Assembly (NCBI GenBank): GCA_030180135.1
Contig: CM058236.1
Coordinates: 47,536,947-47,600,946 of the forward strand
DNA: 64,000 nucleotides
Direction: 5' to 3'
Source of the DNA: Orychophragmus violaceus
Taxonomy: Eukaryota; Streptophyta; Magnoliopsida; Brassicales; Brassicaceae
Each line of letters opens with the position of its first letter. The stretch's first letter is position 1. The position numbers and the translations under genes were made by a program. The notes below the pieces were generated by a model. It was not told the DNA's origin. It made no database searches and saw only the letters and a list, made by a program, of their open reading frames with translations. This document shows positions 45,407-57,600 of the stretch, piece after piece.

Positions 45407-47158
45407 TCACAAGAAGAGAAGTGACAGCCATATAGAGTTAAAGGGCGTCTCCCGGCGAACCGGAGACGCGGCATTAGGACGCTCGTTGAACCGGACTTGG
45501 TCCAATCGGGATGCCAACTCAACTTGTCCCAGGTCCCAGACGCCTCTTTCGTATTCAAAATCACCAATGACGTCACTCGACTATATCGATCCCGCATCCG
45601 GACCTGCAAGAAAACGGAGACAGGAAAGGAAAGAGGCCTGAGTAATTGTTTCAAATACAATTACCCAGTGAGGTCGGGCTTAAGGAGCCTGCGATCCCTC
45701 TTACACTACACAACTACGATTCACAAGTCCTAAGCTAATAACACCTTGCAAACAGGCCTGAAGGCTTCATCACACAATCTACATCCACGCGTGCTTTCAC
45801 AGTGGACCCCTCCCTTCGACCCGTAGGCCCAAACAATCCTTATTTTCCTTCTGGGGGTTCGTCAGACCCCCGACGCATTCTCAAGGGACACGCACCCCGT
45901 ACGCATCCCGCCACACAACACCCTTTCGGGGGGCCCTACCACAACTATCAATCATATCCATCACACACAAACAACATTTTCGGGCTCAGCGATAACCTAG
46001 CAGTTCTATGTTCCACAATCAATCACATCAGACGTCTTACTATCCATACGCTACCTAGGAAAGACACTATTAGCAGAGGACTATCGTCCGGAATTGAAAT
46101 AGAGTAAGGGAGATAAACAGCAGTTTTCCTCACCTTAACCAAAGAAGAGGGCAAAACGGTAATTTAGGAGCCCCATTAGCCCGAACGGACATCGGTTCTG
46201 AAAAGAGGATGAAAATTCAAGTGAGATAGGCTTTCGTTTCACTCAAATCGGGTTTAGGACGGTCAAGTTATGGCCTACCGAAGTTTGGTTGACTGAAAGT
46301 CAACAGTCTGGTCAAAGTCAACCGGTTGACCCGGTCAACCCAGACCCAGACCCAAACCCAGACTGAACCAGGCCCATATCCATAACTAGCACAAATCCTA
46401 AACCAGATCCAACCAACTAAACCAGGGAAATTGAATTGAAATTGGAATTGAATCAGAACCTAATTGGACCAACTAAACCGGAACTAAGAAATTGAAATTG
46501 GAAGGGTAAACCAGATCGAATTGAACCGGACCAACCCGGCTAACCGGACCGGCGGTCAACGGTCAACTACGGCGGCGGTCATCGGCGGCTCCGGCGGCGG
46601 TCATCGGCGGCGACGGCGGCGGTGCTCCGGCGAATCTTCGGCGACGGATGGCGGCTCCGGGCGGCGGCGCGTGGCGCAGCGGGCGGCTCCGGCGGTCGGC
46701 GCGTGGCTCCTCCGGCGCGCGTATCTCACCCGCCCATGACTCCTCCGGCGCGTGCGGGCGCGTGCGGCGGCGCGTCGTGGTCGGCTTGGCGGCTCCGGCT
46801 TTGTTTCGTCGCGACGGTCACGGTGGTGGGCTCGGTTTCTCGGGATTTTGGGTATTTTGAAAGTTGCGAAAGTTTTAAAACGTTTTTTGGGTTGAAATCT
46901 CAGATCTGGTTCCCGGATCTTACCTGATGAGATTGGAGGAGAGAGAAACGTGAATAGGGCTTTCTGCTGCTTCGAACGCTTCCAAATCTCGACAGAGCTT
47001 CGCTGAAAAGAAGAAGGATGGGTTTTCTGGTGAAAAGGAGGCATATTTATAGGGAAGGCTCTGGGAAACCCTAGGGTTTTAGGGAAAAGGGTTATTGGGC
47101 TTGGGCTTTTCTTCTCTTTTAAACAAAATTTTTGGGCCGGTGGTATGGGTATGTTACA
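45407..47158 (-). repeat. Element C 3' LTR (left)
   Basis: About 1.75 kb with a disturbed left tip. A GC-rich block of GGCGGC/TCCGG repeats lies at about 46550-46830. A TATA box on the minus strand is at 47042-47052. Confidence 0.75.
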
Positions 47159-47489
47159 AATCTCCCCCCCCCTTGAAAAGAATTCGTCCCGAATTCGAAG
47201 ATATGCGGTTTTCCGATCACTTCTGAACTCAAGGCACTGCTCTATTCTGGGCGTCGAACTAACATACTAGGAAATCCGTTCGGAAGGCACGATGCGAAAA
47301 AGAATCAATAGATAAAGAAATAGGGCTACACGAAGTTTGAATCAATAGGAAAGAAAACCAACTACGCGAGAACCGCGGAAAAGAAAACTCAAACGAAAAT
47401 AAAAACCCCAACACCTAAAAGAATACTATGCCCTACTCCTAGCAACTCCCCAAAGCCCCCCGATTCTAGCCACTCGATGACCCCAGGTT
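47159..47489 (-). other. Element C region next to 3' LTR
   Basis: Polypurine tract on the minus strand (reverse complement of AATCTCCCCCCCCC) at 47159-47173. The rest is non-coding. Confidence 0.6.
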
Positions 47490-48718
47490 CTAGTACTCCA
47501 AGTCTCGGTCGCCATTGTGCAATTGGCCTGCCTCGCTTCCATCCTCTGATGGGTCTGAATCTGAATCTGAATCTGAGATGACGATCACGGGTGGCACTGT
47601 TGCCTGCTCCTGACTCGGTGTAGCCTGCTGCTGATCATATCCCTCTGGTCCTTCCTCAGGGATGTTCAACTGCTCATCCAACCCGGCATACTCTCGGCCA
47701 TCCTGCATCTGTCGTATCCTCTGCTCTCGCTCTCGCTCCCAATCAGCCTGCTACTGGGCCCGCTCTGCCTGTTGCTGCTCAAACCTCTCTCGGATCCGCT
47801 CTATGGTGGTCCTCTGCTCCCTCAGCCAGTCATGGCCTGCAATCTCCTGTTCTCGCTTCTGTCGTAACTCCTTATCCCAGATGGCTTGTTGTTCGACCAT
47901 CACCTGACGTCGTACATCCACGTCCCTCCGACGCCTCTTTCTCACCTCCTGTCGATATGTGGGATCCCTCTGGTTCCTTTCCACAGCTTCGGCATATTTG
48001 ACTGCCATCGTAACCAGACCGTACTCTTCGTACTCACTCCCATCGGTCATCTCCTCTCGGATCTCCGGTGATAGCCCACCCATAAACATAGTCATCATAT
48101 GAACCGGGGATCTCAGGTAGGTGTAGCCAGCTCTGAAGATGAATGCCTCTAGGTAATCCTGCACGCTCATGCCTGCCATCTGGAATGGTCGGGGAACTTC
48201 CAGGAAGATCTCCTGCGCCTGGGGTCTCGAGGTGGACGTCCCTGGCGCGTCATCCGTCTGCGGTATCGCCTCGGGTCCGAAATCCGGATAGGTGGGGTCA
48301 CGCTGAACTGACGGTCTCACTGTCATAAAGCACACACGGGCTGGCTGGTCGGGACGACTCTCCTCCACTACATGATCCTTCCCTGTCCTCCTAGCTCGGG
48401 GTGCGTCCGCAATCGCCGGTGGGGCCACTATGGGCGTCTTTGGGGTCGGCCTCTACCCCTCACTGGTCTCACAACTGTCTCAACTGGAACCGATGCAGAC
48501 ATAGATCTATCAACTGGGTGCCGGGTGGGTGACTGGGTGGCGCCGGGAATCTCAACTGATACTCCAATTGTAAGACGTCTCCTCTGTCGCCTCGAAACAT
48601 TCCTGCGGGGCGTGACACGTGTGCGTAGAACACTGATAGGGCTAGGAGTCCATTCGGACCCGGAATCAGAGTGTGAATCGGTGGACTTCCTGCATAAAAC
48701 GAAACTATGAGAGGTCAC
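47490..48718 (-). pseudogene. Element C gag-like gene, broken
   Basis: On the minus strand a basic/serine head (48718-48440) is followed, after a frame change near 48450, by a core from about 48428. It has MSVQDYLEAFIFRAGYTYLRS, FMGGLSPEIREEM and VTMAVKYAEAVER, which resemble the capsid domain of Ty3/gypsy gag proteins. A long charged coiled coil follows. A TAG near 47750 interrupts the frame before an acidic tail ends at 47490 (SDSDSDSDPSED). No zinc knuckle or enzyme domain is visible. The product would assemble particles; this copy is broken in two places. Confidence 0.6.
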
Positions 48719-48877
48719 AATAGGAGATAATCAGTGATATATTGGTGTTTGAAAGATTTCGCAAAGTATCTGTTTTATAAAATTTTCGCAAACGGTTTTG
48801 AAAAAGATTGAAAACAGGTTTTGGGGGTAAACAACGAAAGCTGATCTCCCAGGATATGACTGGGAGATCTTGACCTA

Positions 48878-48892
48878 GGCTCTGATACCAAA
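48878..48892 (-). promoter_or_regulatory. Element C primer-binding site
   Basis: The minus strand reads TTTGGTATCAGAGCC next to the 5' LTR: initiator Met tRNA type. Confidence 0.85.
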
Positions 48893-48893
48893 T

Positions 48894-50534
48894 TGTAACA
48901 CCCGTCTTCCGACGAACCGGAGACGTGGCATTAGGACGGCCGTTGAACCGGACTCGGTCCAACCGGGACGCCAACTCAACTTGTCCCAGGTCCCAGGCGC
49001 CTCCTCTGTATTCAAAATCACCAATGACATCACTCGACTGTATCGATCCCGCATCCGGACCTGCAAGAAAATGGGGACAGGAAAGGAAAGAGGCCTGAGT
49101 AATTGTTTTCAAACACAATTACCCAGTGAGGTCGGGCTTAAGGAGCCCGCGATCCCGCTTACACTACACAACTACGATTCACAAGTCCTAAGCTAATAAC
49201 ACCTTGCAAACAGGCCCGGAGGCTTCATCATACATTCTACATCCACGCGTGCTTTCACACTCGTGGACCCCTCCCTTCGACCCGTAGGCCCAAACAATCC
49301 TTCTTTTCCTTCTGGGGGTTCGTCAGACCCCCGACGCCTTCTCAAGGGACACGCACCCCGTACGCATCACGCCACACAACACCCTTTCGGGGGCCCTACC
49401 ACAACTATCAATCATATCCATCACACACAAACAACATTTTCGGGCTCAGCGATAAACTAGCAGTTCTATGTTCCACAATCAATCACATCAGACGTCTTAC
49501 TATCCCTACGCTACCTAGGAAAGACACTATTAGCAGAGGACTATCGTCCGGAATTGAAATAGAGTAAGGGAGATAAACATCAATTTTCCTCACCTTAGCC
49601 AAAGAAGAGGGAAAACGGTAATTTAGGAGCCCCATTAGCCCGAACGGACATCGGTTCTGAAAAGAGGACAAAAATTAAAGTGAGATAGGCTTTCGTTTCG
49701 CTCGAATCGGGTTTAGGACGGTCAAGTTATGGCCTACCGAAGTTTGGTTGACTGAAAGTCAACGGTCTGGTCAAAGTCAACCGGTTGACCCGGTCAACCC
49801 AGACCCAGACCCAAACCTAGACTGAACCAGGCCCATATCCATAACTGGCCCAAATCCTAAACCAGACCTAACCAACTAAACCAGGGAAATTGAATTGAAA
49901 TTGGAATTGAACCAGAACCTAATTGGACCAACTAAACCGGAACTAAGAAATTGAAATTGGAAGGGTAAACCGGATCGAATTGAACCGGACTAACCCGGCT
50001 AACCGGACGGCGGTCAACGGTCAACTACGGCGGTGGTCATCGGCGGTGGCTCCGGCGGCGGCGGCGCTCCGGCGAATCTCCGGCGATGGACGGCGGCTCC
50101 GGTCGGCGGCGCATGGCGGCGGCGGGCAGCTCCGGCGGTCGGCGTGTGGGCTCCGGCGCGTGGCTCCTATGGCGCCCGTGGATCTCACGCGCCCGTGACT
50201 CCTCCGGCGCGTGCAGGCGCGTGCGGCGGCGCGTCGTGGTCGGCCCGGCGGCTCCGGCTTCGTCTCGTCGCGACGGTCACGGTGGTGGGCTCGGTTTCTC
50301 GGGATTTTGGGTATTTTGAAAGTTGCGAAAATTTTAAAACGTTTTCTGGGTTGAAATCTCAGATCTAGTTCCCGGATCTTACCTGATGAGATTGGAGGAG
50401 AGAGAAACATGAATAGGGTTTCCTGTTGCTTCGAACGCCTCCACATCTCGACAGAGCTTCGCCGAAAAGAAGAAGAATGGGTTTTCTAGTGAAAATGAGG
50501 CATATTTATAGGGAAGACTCTGGAAAATCCTAAG
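48894..50534 (-). repeat. Element C 5' LTR (right), main part
   Basis: It matches 45407-47158 and continues at 61361-61443 after Gypsy-B. A GC-rich block lies at about 50000-50290. The TATA box (minus strand CTATAAATATG) is at 50501-50512, only 22 bp from the Gypsy-B insertion. Confidence 0.85.
50530..50534. repeat. Gypsy-B target duplication, left
   Basis: CTAAG, repeated exactly at 61356-61360. Confidence 0.93.
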
Positions 50535-51026
50535 TGTGGATCCTAAAACCCACACTCAGTTTCTAGAGTGTCTTTGATGAGCTGATTTGTTATATAGGTG
50601 GGCTAGATTCTTGGTTGAACGAGATCAAGGAGCTAAACAATGGTGAAAAGTGGATTTGTATTGATTTAGAAGTAAGAACAACAAGAACTCGAGCTATAGA
50701 GCGATTACAAGATCTTAATGTTAGGTTAGAATACTCCAAAGATGTCCGGATCCCTATTATTGCCGTTGAGCTCTCCTTTTATAGTCTTTAGCTTCGTAAC
50801 CGTCTTTCCTGATCTTCGGAGCCGAGTCCAACAACTTGCGAGATCTTCGGGATCATACGCTCCAGCGACTCCTCCTTCTTCGTCGGGTTGTTTCCAGCAA
50901 GTGGGTCCATCGCTTGTCGAGCTACACTCCGCAGTCGGAGCCTCCTTTAGTGAGTTGGGCTTTGACTGTGTATGCATCGGGCCTTATTCAGCTGATTTAG
51001 CTTGGGAGTGAAATCTGGCCCAAACA
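50535..51026 (-). repeat. Gypsy-B 3' LTR
   Basis: 492 bp, with a TATAAAAG box on the minus strand at 50776-50783. Confidence 0.95.
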
Positions 51027-51532
51027 TTTGCCCCCCAGCCTTTTAAGCAGGTTCCCGAGCTTGAAAGGTGAGATCTTCGGGGTCGGGCCCATAGTCTTCT
51101 TGGATAAGGCCAGATCTAGCAATTAGGATCGCGCCGAATATTCTGGACGATTCGGCTTCACGCACGCACCGTCGGATGACGCGCAGAGAGAAATCCCGCC
51201 AAGATGAAGGGTTGAGATGAGCGCGTGGCGCTAGCTGTACGCGTTTGTGGCATGCGAGAAGATTCTCGCGTGATTTGACGGTTGCGATACGCGAGATTTC
51301 GAAAAGATTTACGGAGTCCCGAGGTGGCGTAATTATGACGTCTTTATAATCTACCTCCTCGTGAACCCACTCTCTAATTCACAACCGCCATTCGCAAGGT
51401 AACTTCTCCACTTCCCTTTTATAGTGGCTACTCCTCTATTTACTTTTATGCTTCCGTTTCTCTTTCTTCTTGTAGTTTTCTTTCACCTGTTTGTAAAAAA
51501 AAAAACTGTTTTCTTCCGATTTTCTTTAAAAG
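51027..51532 (+). promoter_or_regulatory. Presumed promoter and leader of the Gypsy-B antisense gene
   Basis: Between the 3' LTR and the antisense ATG. A TTTATAAT box at 51343-51350 lies about 185 bases before the ATG at 51533 and is followed by a C/T-rich stretch like a plant 5' leader. Promoter activity is inferred from layout only. Confidence 0.4.
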
Positions 51533-53787
51533 ATGTCAAAATTGAGCTTGGTTAAGGTTAAAAAAGAGAAGCAGGTGGCCGAGGAGGAGGAGTTCGAGCA
51601 TCCTATTCCGACTACGAAAGCGGAGGACATCGAGAGTTTGTACTCGTCGTACGGTGTGCCGAGATCTGTGGAGCTAAGACTTCTCGATCCCGGAGAGACG
51701 CCGGAGTCGGTTAAACCTGGTTATTGTTGTGCCTATAAGGCGTACTTCGAGAAGTGCAACCTGGTTTTCCCGATTCCTCGTCTTCTGTTGGATGTGATAG
51801 GCGAGCTTGGGATAGCGCTTCCGCAGCTAACGCCGAATTTCATCCGTTATCTTATCGGCCTGCTGGTTAGGGCTCGAGAAGAAAAGGTTCCGTTCGACCT
51901 GTCTGTCCTCCACGATCTGTGTTCGATCAAGCATAACTCGGCGACGGGGCTTTTCTATCTCTCTCCCCGGCGGAGCTTGGCGATTCTGGTGGCCGTGCCA
52001 AACCGGGAGGATCGTTGGAGGGAGCGTCCCTTTTGGTTCAAACTCGACCATCATTCAATCGGGGCTTATGACCCTTCTAGAGTCGCGACTTCGTGGTCGG
52101 AGTCTATTGGTTAGGGATAGCGTTTAGCTAGGTCTCCCTTTCGTTGCATGTTGGTTTTGCTTGAGGGTATCTGACTTCTTGTTTGCTTGTTTTCAGAGAT
52201 CCCGGATCGGTACGGAATAACCCCAGCGATTAGGAGGCTAGCGGCTACTTTGAGCTCCAGAGACGTGCTTTGGTCGTCGTTTACCGCTGATAGAGTTAGG
52301 CGTGCACTCGAACTTCCGGAGGTAATTGTGCCGTTGGGGGTTCGTCCTGCTCAGATACTTCTTGGTGAGTGTTGGCGTGTTCTTCTTCTTCCTTTGTATA
52401 CATGGTCTCGGCGTGAGTCTTGACTGTCCTCTTTTGATTTGTAGCTTCCCGAGAACACTCGCCCTCTGACGCTGCTTCGTCGAGCACTACCCAGACAAGG
52501 AGAAAGATGAGGAGACGTCCTACTGTTCGAGAGTCATCCAAGAGACCTTCCGAGAAGGCGACGTCTGGTGGATACGCGCCCATCCGTGCCGGCCAGCTGA
52601 GTGATGCTCTGGCTGGGGCGATCAACGATGGGAGGTCTGGAGGTGTTCCACCGCCGCCTCCACGTCGGGACGCGGAGTCTGGAAAGGGACCGGAAGCTTT
52701 ACGTCCCGACCAAGTGATTCATCTGAGTTCGCGGGCCACTGGGAGTGATTCCTCGGTGCAACCTTCGAACAAGAAGCCTCGATATGAAAAGGAGGCAGCC
52801 GTTGGGTCGGGCTCGTCGAATGCTTCGGGGTCCAAACCGTTTCACTGGAAGTTTGATCATACGAAGGACTTTCCGATCACAGACGATCCTGAGGGACTCG
52901 CTCATTTGCTCCGCCATTGTATGGCTGCTGGGTGCTCGCTTCCTTCTGTGAGGAACCTTATAGGCCGGGAGCTATACGTCAGAGCAATGACCGCTAAGGG
53001 AAAGGTAGCTTCGAGTTTTTGTCTCTTCTTTCCCTCTTTGGATTTTAATGCTCATTTTCTATTTCAGGCTCTGGAGGCGGATAACCAACTCACGGCCTTT
53101 TACGAGCAAAGCCTCAGGAGTGTCCCTCGACAGGAAGAGCTCGAGCAAGCTCAGAGTGTCGTGCACCAGCTGACTGCGAGTCTCAAGAGTTGCCAGGAGG
53201 AGGTGAAGCTCATCGATGCTCAGCTTAACGTTGTGAAGTCTGAGCGTTCGATTGCTGTGGAGAGGACGGTTACTCTGGAGCAGAAGGTCAAGGAACTCCT
53301 CGAGAAGGCGGATGATGCAATTCGCTCGGCCAGGCATGATGGAATGAGGATAAGGGACGGTCATTATTATGACATGTTCGAAGCTCACAAGGATAAGTTC
53401 GAGAGGAAGAAGAAGGAAACGGACTGCGAGATGAAGGTCCAGGAGGTGGAGGCCAATATCGAGCTGATAAACCTTCTGCAAAGCGGGGTGACTACTATCG
53501 AGGAGGAGCTTCCCAAGCTGCTGGAGCAGAGGGAGACTTTTGCGAAGGAGTTTGAGGCCGCGCAGGTGTCTGACTTCTCTCTGAGTGCCGAGCTTCGTGC
53601 TATCCCTCAGATCTCCGAGGATTCAGTGATGCGCGTGGCTCGCTCCGCAGGCTTTAATGAGTTTGGCTCGAATGCCGAGATGATGGCGGGACCTGCGAGT
53701 ACCGGAGTGACCAAGGCGACGGAGATCGGAGTCCAAGAGCAACAAGGTGGTGAAGGCGAGAAGGCTGGTGGTGAGGAGCAGGGCTGA
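51533..53787 (+). CDS. Gypsy-B antisense gene (Transposase_28-like), four exons, intact
   Basis: Exons 51533-52109, 52197-52364, 52445-53004 and 53068-53787 join at GT-AG introns with matching phases to give 674 residues without a stop. The 63-base last intron would also be readable. After a charged head, the region with RSVELRLLDPGETPESV, CNLVFPIPRLLLDVIGEL and LTPNFIRYLIGLL matches the 'putative gypsy type transposon' family. A low-complexity middle (PPPPPRRD) follows, then a HWKFDHTKDFPITDD motif, and a long coiled coil from about residue 435 (DNQLTAFYEQSLRSVPRQ onward) with a Gly/Glu-rich end. It runs opposite to gag-pol and lies between pol and the 3' LTR. The function of these antisense proteins is not known. 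The introns are on the strand opposite to the element RNA, so they survive retrotransposition. Confidence 0.85.
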
Positions 53788-54652
53788 TGGCCGCTCCTTA
53801 GAAAATTTTAATTTCTGTTTTTTTTGGAATCCCCTAAAGCCCCCTTTTGGGCTAAAGTTGAACTCTTTTGATTTTGCTTTCGGTGTTGCCTGGGAGGGCT
53901 TTTATCCATAACTCTATTTGGCTCGGGTGAGCCTTAATGCACGCTTTTATGTTTTATGTTTGAGTTTGGATCTTTTTAGTTTAGCAAAATCTCGAGGTTC
54001 GATTGTGCATTGTTAGTTTGCATGCTGAACCCTCGAGTCGCCGTGTAGAACTCTTTATTTTTGTTGCTTAGTCTGGCCAGACATTTCTTGTGTTAGGGAG
54101 TTCGTTTCGCGACTTTGAGCCCCTTTGGTTTGCCGTGGTTTGAATACCTGTTTGACCCGTGCAAAGTCGTTTAGGGTTTATTTTCAAGTTTGTTTACGGA
54201 TGCTGGGCTTTGGAGGTTTACTCTGGAAGAGTTCCTTGGGGTTTACAGTTCGCGAAATACTTAAGATTTTAAGACTTAGTATGTTTGCGATCTATGTTCG
54301 CCGTTCACGTCTGCTGTGTAGACTCGGAGCGATGCGTGGTGTTGAATTTGTACTAAGTAAAGCCTGTGTGAAGTTTAGACTTCGTGGTCTTTCACGCTTG
54401 TAATTGCCAAGGTTTTAAGACTTGGTGAGTTTGCAATAACATGTCAAACCGTTAAGAGAATTTCATTAATGTATGCTTCAGAGTTTACATTGATGTATTG
54501 GGTGATAACCCTGTACTCCCCCCAGAAATAAACGTAGAAGTAGATGTAGGAATTTCTAAGTTTTTTGGGTGGAGTGGCTGCGCTCGAAGTTCGAGCTGCC
54601 TACGTACCCTGCCAAGGGATCAAGCCTAACGTAGTTCGATTATTGTGAGTAC
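53788..54652. other. Gypsy-B spacer between antisense gene and pol
   Basis: T-rich on the plus strand. CCCCTAAAGCCCCCTTTTGG at 53831-53850 could form a small hairpin near the 3' end of the antisense gene. The minus strand near 54580-54625 carries the GGTACGTAGGCAGCTC text usual after pol in Tat-type elements. No gene is seen. Confidence 0.6.
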
Positions 54653-57600
54653 TCATGAATGGTATAGCTTGAGGTTCATGGCGTTCCATGGCCTCTTCAC
54701 GGGTACTCCGTTTTTGTGTTTCGTGAGCTTGTAGACGCCATCCCGGATTATCTCGGTGACTCTGTAGGGTCCTTCCCAGTTTGTCCCGAGTTTCCCGGCG
54801 CCTGGCTCTCTAGTGTTTTCGTAGACCTTGCGCAACACTAAGTCTCCCACGATAAACTTCCGAGGTCGGACTCTGGAGTTGTAGTATCGGGAGGTTGCTT
54901 GCTGATAGTTTTGCATTCGGATTAGCGCTTGGTCGCGCTGTTCCTCGATCATGTCTAGACGGTCTCGGAGCATTTGTTCGTTTAGCCCCTCGTGTCTCGG
55001 GCTCAGTTCCCTTCTGATGGTTGGGACCGATATTTCCGCGGGGACTACTGCTTCCATCCCGTATGCTAATGAAAACGGAGTCTCACCAGTCGCGCTGTGA
55101 GGTGTAGTGCGGGAGGCCCACAGGACTCCTGGTAGCTCTTCAGACCAGGCGGACTTTTTAGAGTCGAGTCTCTTTTTGAGGCTATATAAAAAAGTCTTGT
55201 TCGCAGCTTCTGCCTGACCGTTCCCCTGGGGGTATCTTGGGGTAGATGTGGTCAGGCGTATCTTCCAGGTCTTACAGAAATTTCTGAAAGCCCGTGAGAT
55301 GAACTGAGAACCGTTATCTGTTACTATTTCGTAGGGGTGTCCGTGTCGGCAGACTATGTGCTCCCAGATGAAGTGTTGTACTTCGATTTCCGTGGTTTGC
55401 TGGTAGGCTTTAGCCTCTATCCACTTGGTGAAATAGTCTGTTAGGACCAGGAGGTACTTTAGCTGTTTTGGTCCCGAAGAAACGAGAGGCCCTACTATAT
55501 CCATTGACCACCTCATGAAGGGGTATGGTGCAGAGATTGAGGACAGTTTTTCTGCAGGCTGGTGAATAATGGGCGCGTGCCTTTGGCATTTATCACACTG
55601 CCTGGTGTAGTTCTCGCAATCTGCGATCATAGTCGGCCAGAAAAATCCTTGTCTTTTGATGCGGATGGCTAGGGCCCTTCCTCCGGAGTGGTTACCGCAG
55701 GTGCCTTCGTGGGTATTGCCCATTACGGCGAGGGCTTCCGTGGCATGCACACATCGCAGGTAAGGTTCTGCGGTGCTACGTTTGAATAGGCAATCGTGGA
55801 TTATGCAGTATCGGGCGCTTCGGGCTTTAAGCTTCCTGGCTTGCCACTTGTCATCAGGGACCTGGCCGTGTCTGATGTAGCCTAGGATTGGTTCCCTCCA
55901 ATCCGGCCTGTTCAGGAATTCTGCGTCCGGTTCCTCATTTTCAGGCTCGGATTCTTCCTCCTCAACGGGAGGTTCGGTGACCTGCCGGCCACTACGGAGG
56001 CCGATGTCGAAGACTTCGTGGCATTCCGAGGCCGTTTCTGAGGGCGCTCCGGAGTCGGATGCCCCGGATGGGAGTTCGGTCTGACCCGTCTGAGACGGCG
56101 CGAGTATATTTGCAGCTTGTGCTTTTAGTGCCACGTCGATACTTGGCTTATCTATCCCTTCCACGGGTATTATTCTTTTGACCTTGGGGTCGGACGTCGA
56201 GGCTAAAGCTGCCAGGGCGTCGGCGGAGGAGTTTTCCCCCCGAGGTATCCTCTCGAGTGTGAAATCTTTTAATTGATCTGCTAACTCGTGGGCTACCTTG
56301 ACGTACGCTTCCATGCGTTCATCCTTAGTTTCGTACTCGCCGTGATACTGGCTCGTAACCAACTGTGAATCACTAAAGGCGTGTACTTCTTGTGCTCCGA
56401 CTCCGATTGCGAGTCGGAGTCCGGCTATGAGGGCTTCATACTCGGCCTCATTGTTGGATGCACTGAAGCCAAGTCTGAATGATTGCTCGATTACCTCTCC
56501 TGTGGGGGTCACGAGTTTGATTCCTACCCCGGAGCCGTGTTTGGACGAGGCTCCGTCTACATGGAGAGTCCAATGATCGTTTTGATTTTCCAGCTCCGGA
56601 GCCATGGGCGGGAGCTCGATAATGAAGTCTGCTAGGACCTGGGCTTTAGCGCTCGTTTTGGTCCGGTACTCGATATCGTATTCGCTCAGTTCGATTGCCC
56701 ATTTGGCCAGTCGGCCGGATTGGCTCGGACTGTGGAGTATAGTTCGAATAGGTTGTGAGGTCATCACTACTATGGCGTGCGATTGGAAGTACGGCCTTAG
56801 CTTTCTTGCCGCCATTACTACTGCGAGCGCAAGTTTCTCCATCGCTGGATACCTCGTTTCTGCGTCTATGAGCGTTTTGCTCACGTAGTATATGGGTTTT
56901 TGCTCGTTTTGTTCTTCGCGGACCAAGACTGCGCTAACTGCGGCGGGTGAAGTCGCAATGTAAAGATACAACGGCTCGCCCTCCATTGGTTTGGCCAGTA
57001 TCGGAGGTTCGGTGAGATATTTCTTGAGCTCGTTTAGGGCGTTTTCACAGTCTTCGTCCCATTGGAACTTCCGATTTCCTTTGAGGAGGTTGTAGAATGG
57101 TAAGCATTTGTCCGTAGACCGAGAGATGAAGCGATTTAGAGCTGCTATCCGTCCGGTCAGTCTTTGCACCTCCCTTTTGTTCTTCGGGGAAGGCATTTCC
57201 AGGAAGGTTGTTATCTGTTTCGGGTTAGCTTCGATCCCTCGCTCTGTTACGAGGTACCCGAGGAATTCTCCCGAAGGTACTCCGAAAGAGCATTTGGCGG
57301 GGTTGAGTTTCATCCCGTACTGGTTTAGGATTTTGAAGCATTCCCGGAGCTGTTCTATGTGGTCACTTTCTTTGGAGGATTTTACGAGCATGTCGTCAAT
57401 GTAAACCTCCATTGACTTTCCGAGCTGATTGGCGAACATTTTGTTCACCAACCTCTGGTAGGTAGCTCCGGCATTCTTCAGCCCGAAAGGCATCACCTTG
57501 TAGCAGTAGGTTCCGCGGTCGGTTATAAAGGCCGTTTTCTCTTGATCCTCTGGGTTCATGAGGATCTGATTGTACCCAGAGAAAGCGTCCATAAAGGACA

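Noticed and set aside
46521..47044. Long GC-rich open frames on both strands (and their copies at 49980-50446)
   Set aside because: They lie in the element C LTRs and consist of arginine/alanine/glycine runs from CGG repeats; both strands are open, as expected of low complexity.
50726..51011. Open frames in the Gypsy-B LTR, found again at 61055-61340
   Set aside because: They are present only because the two LTRs are copies, and have no recognisable motif.
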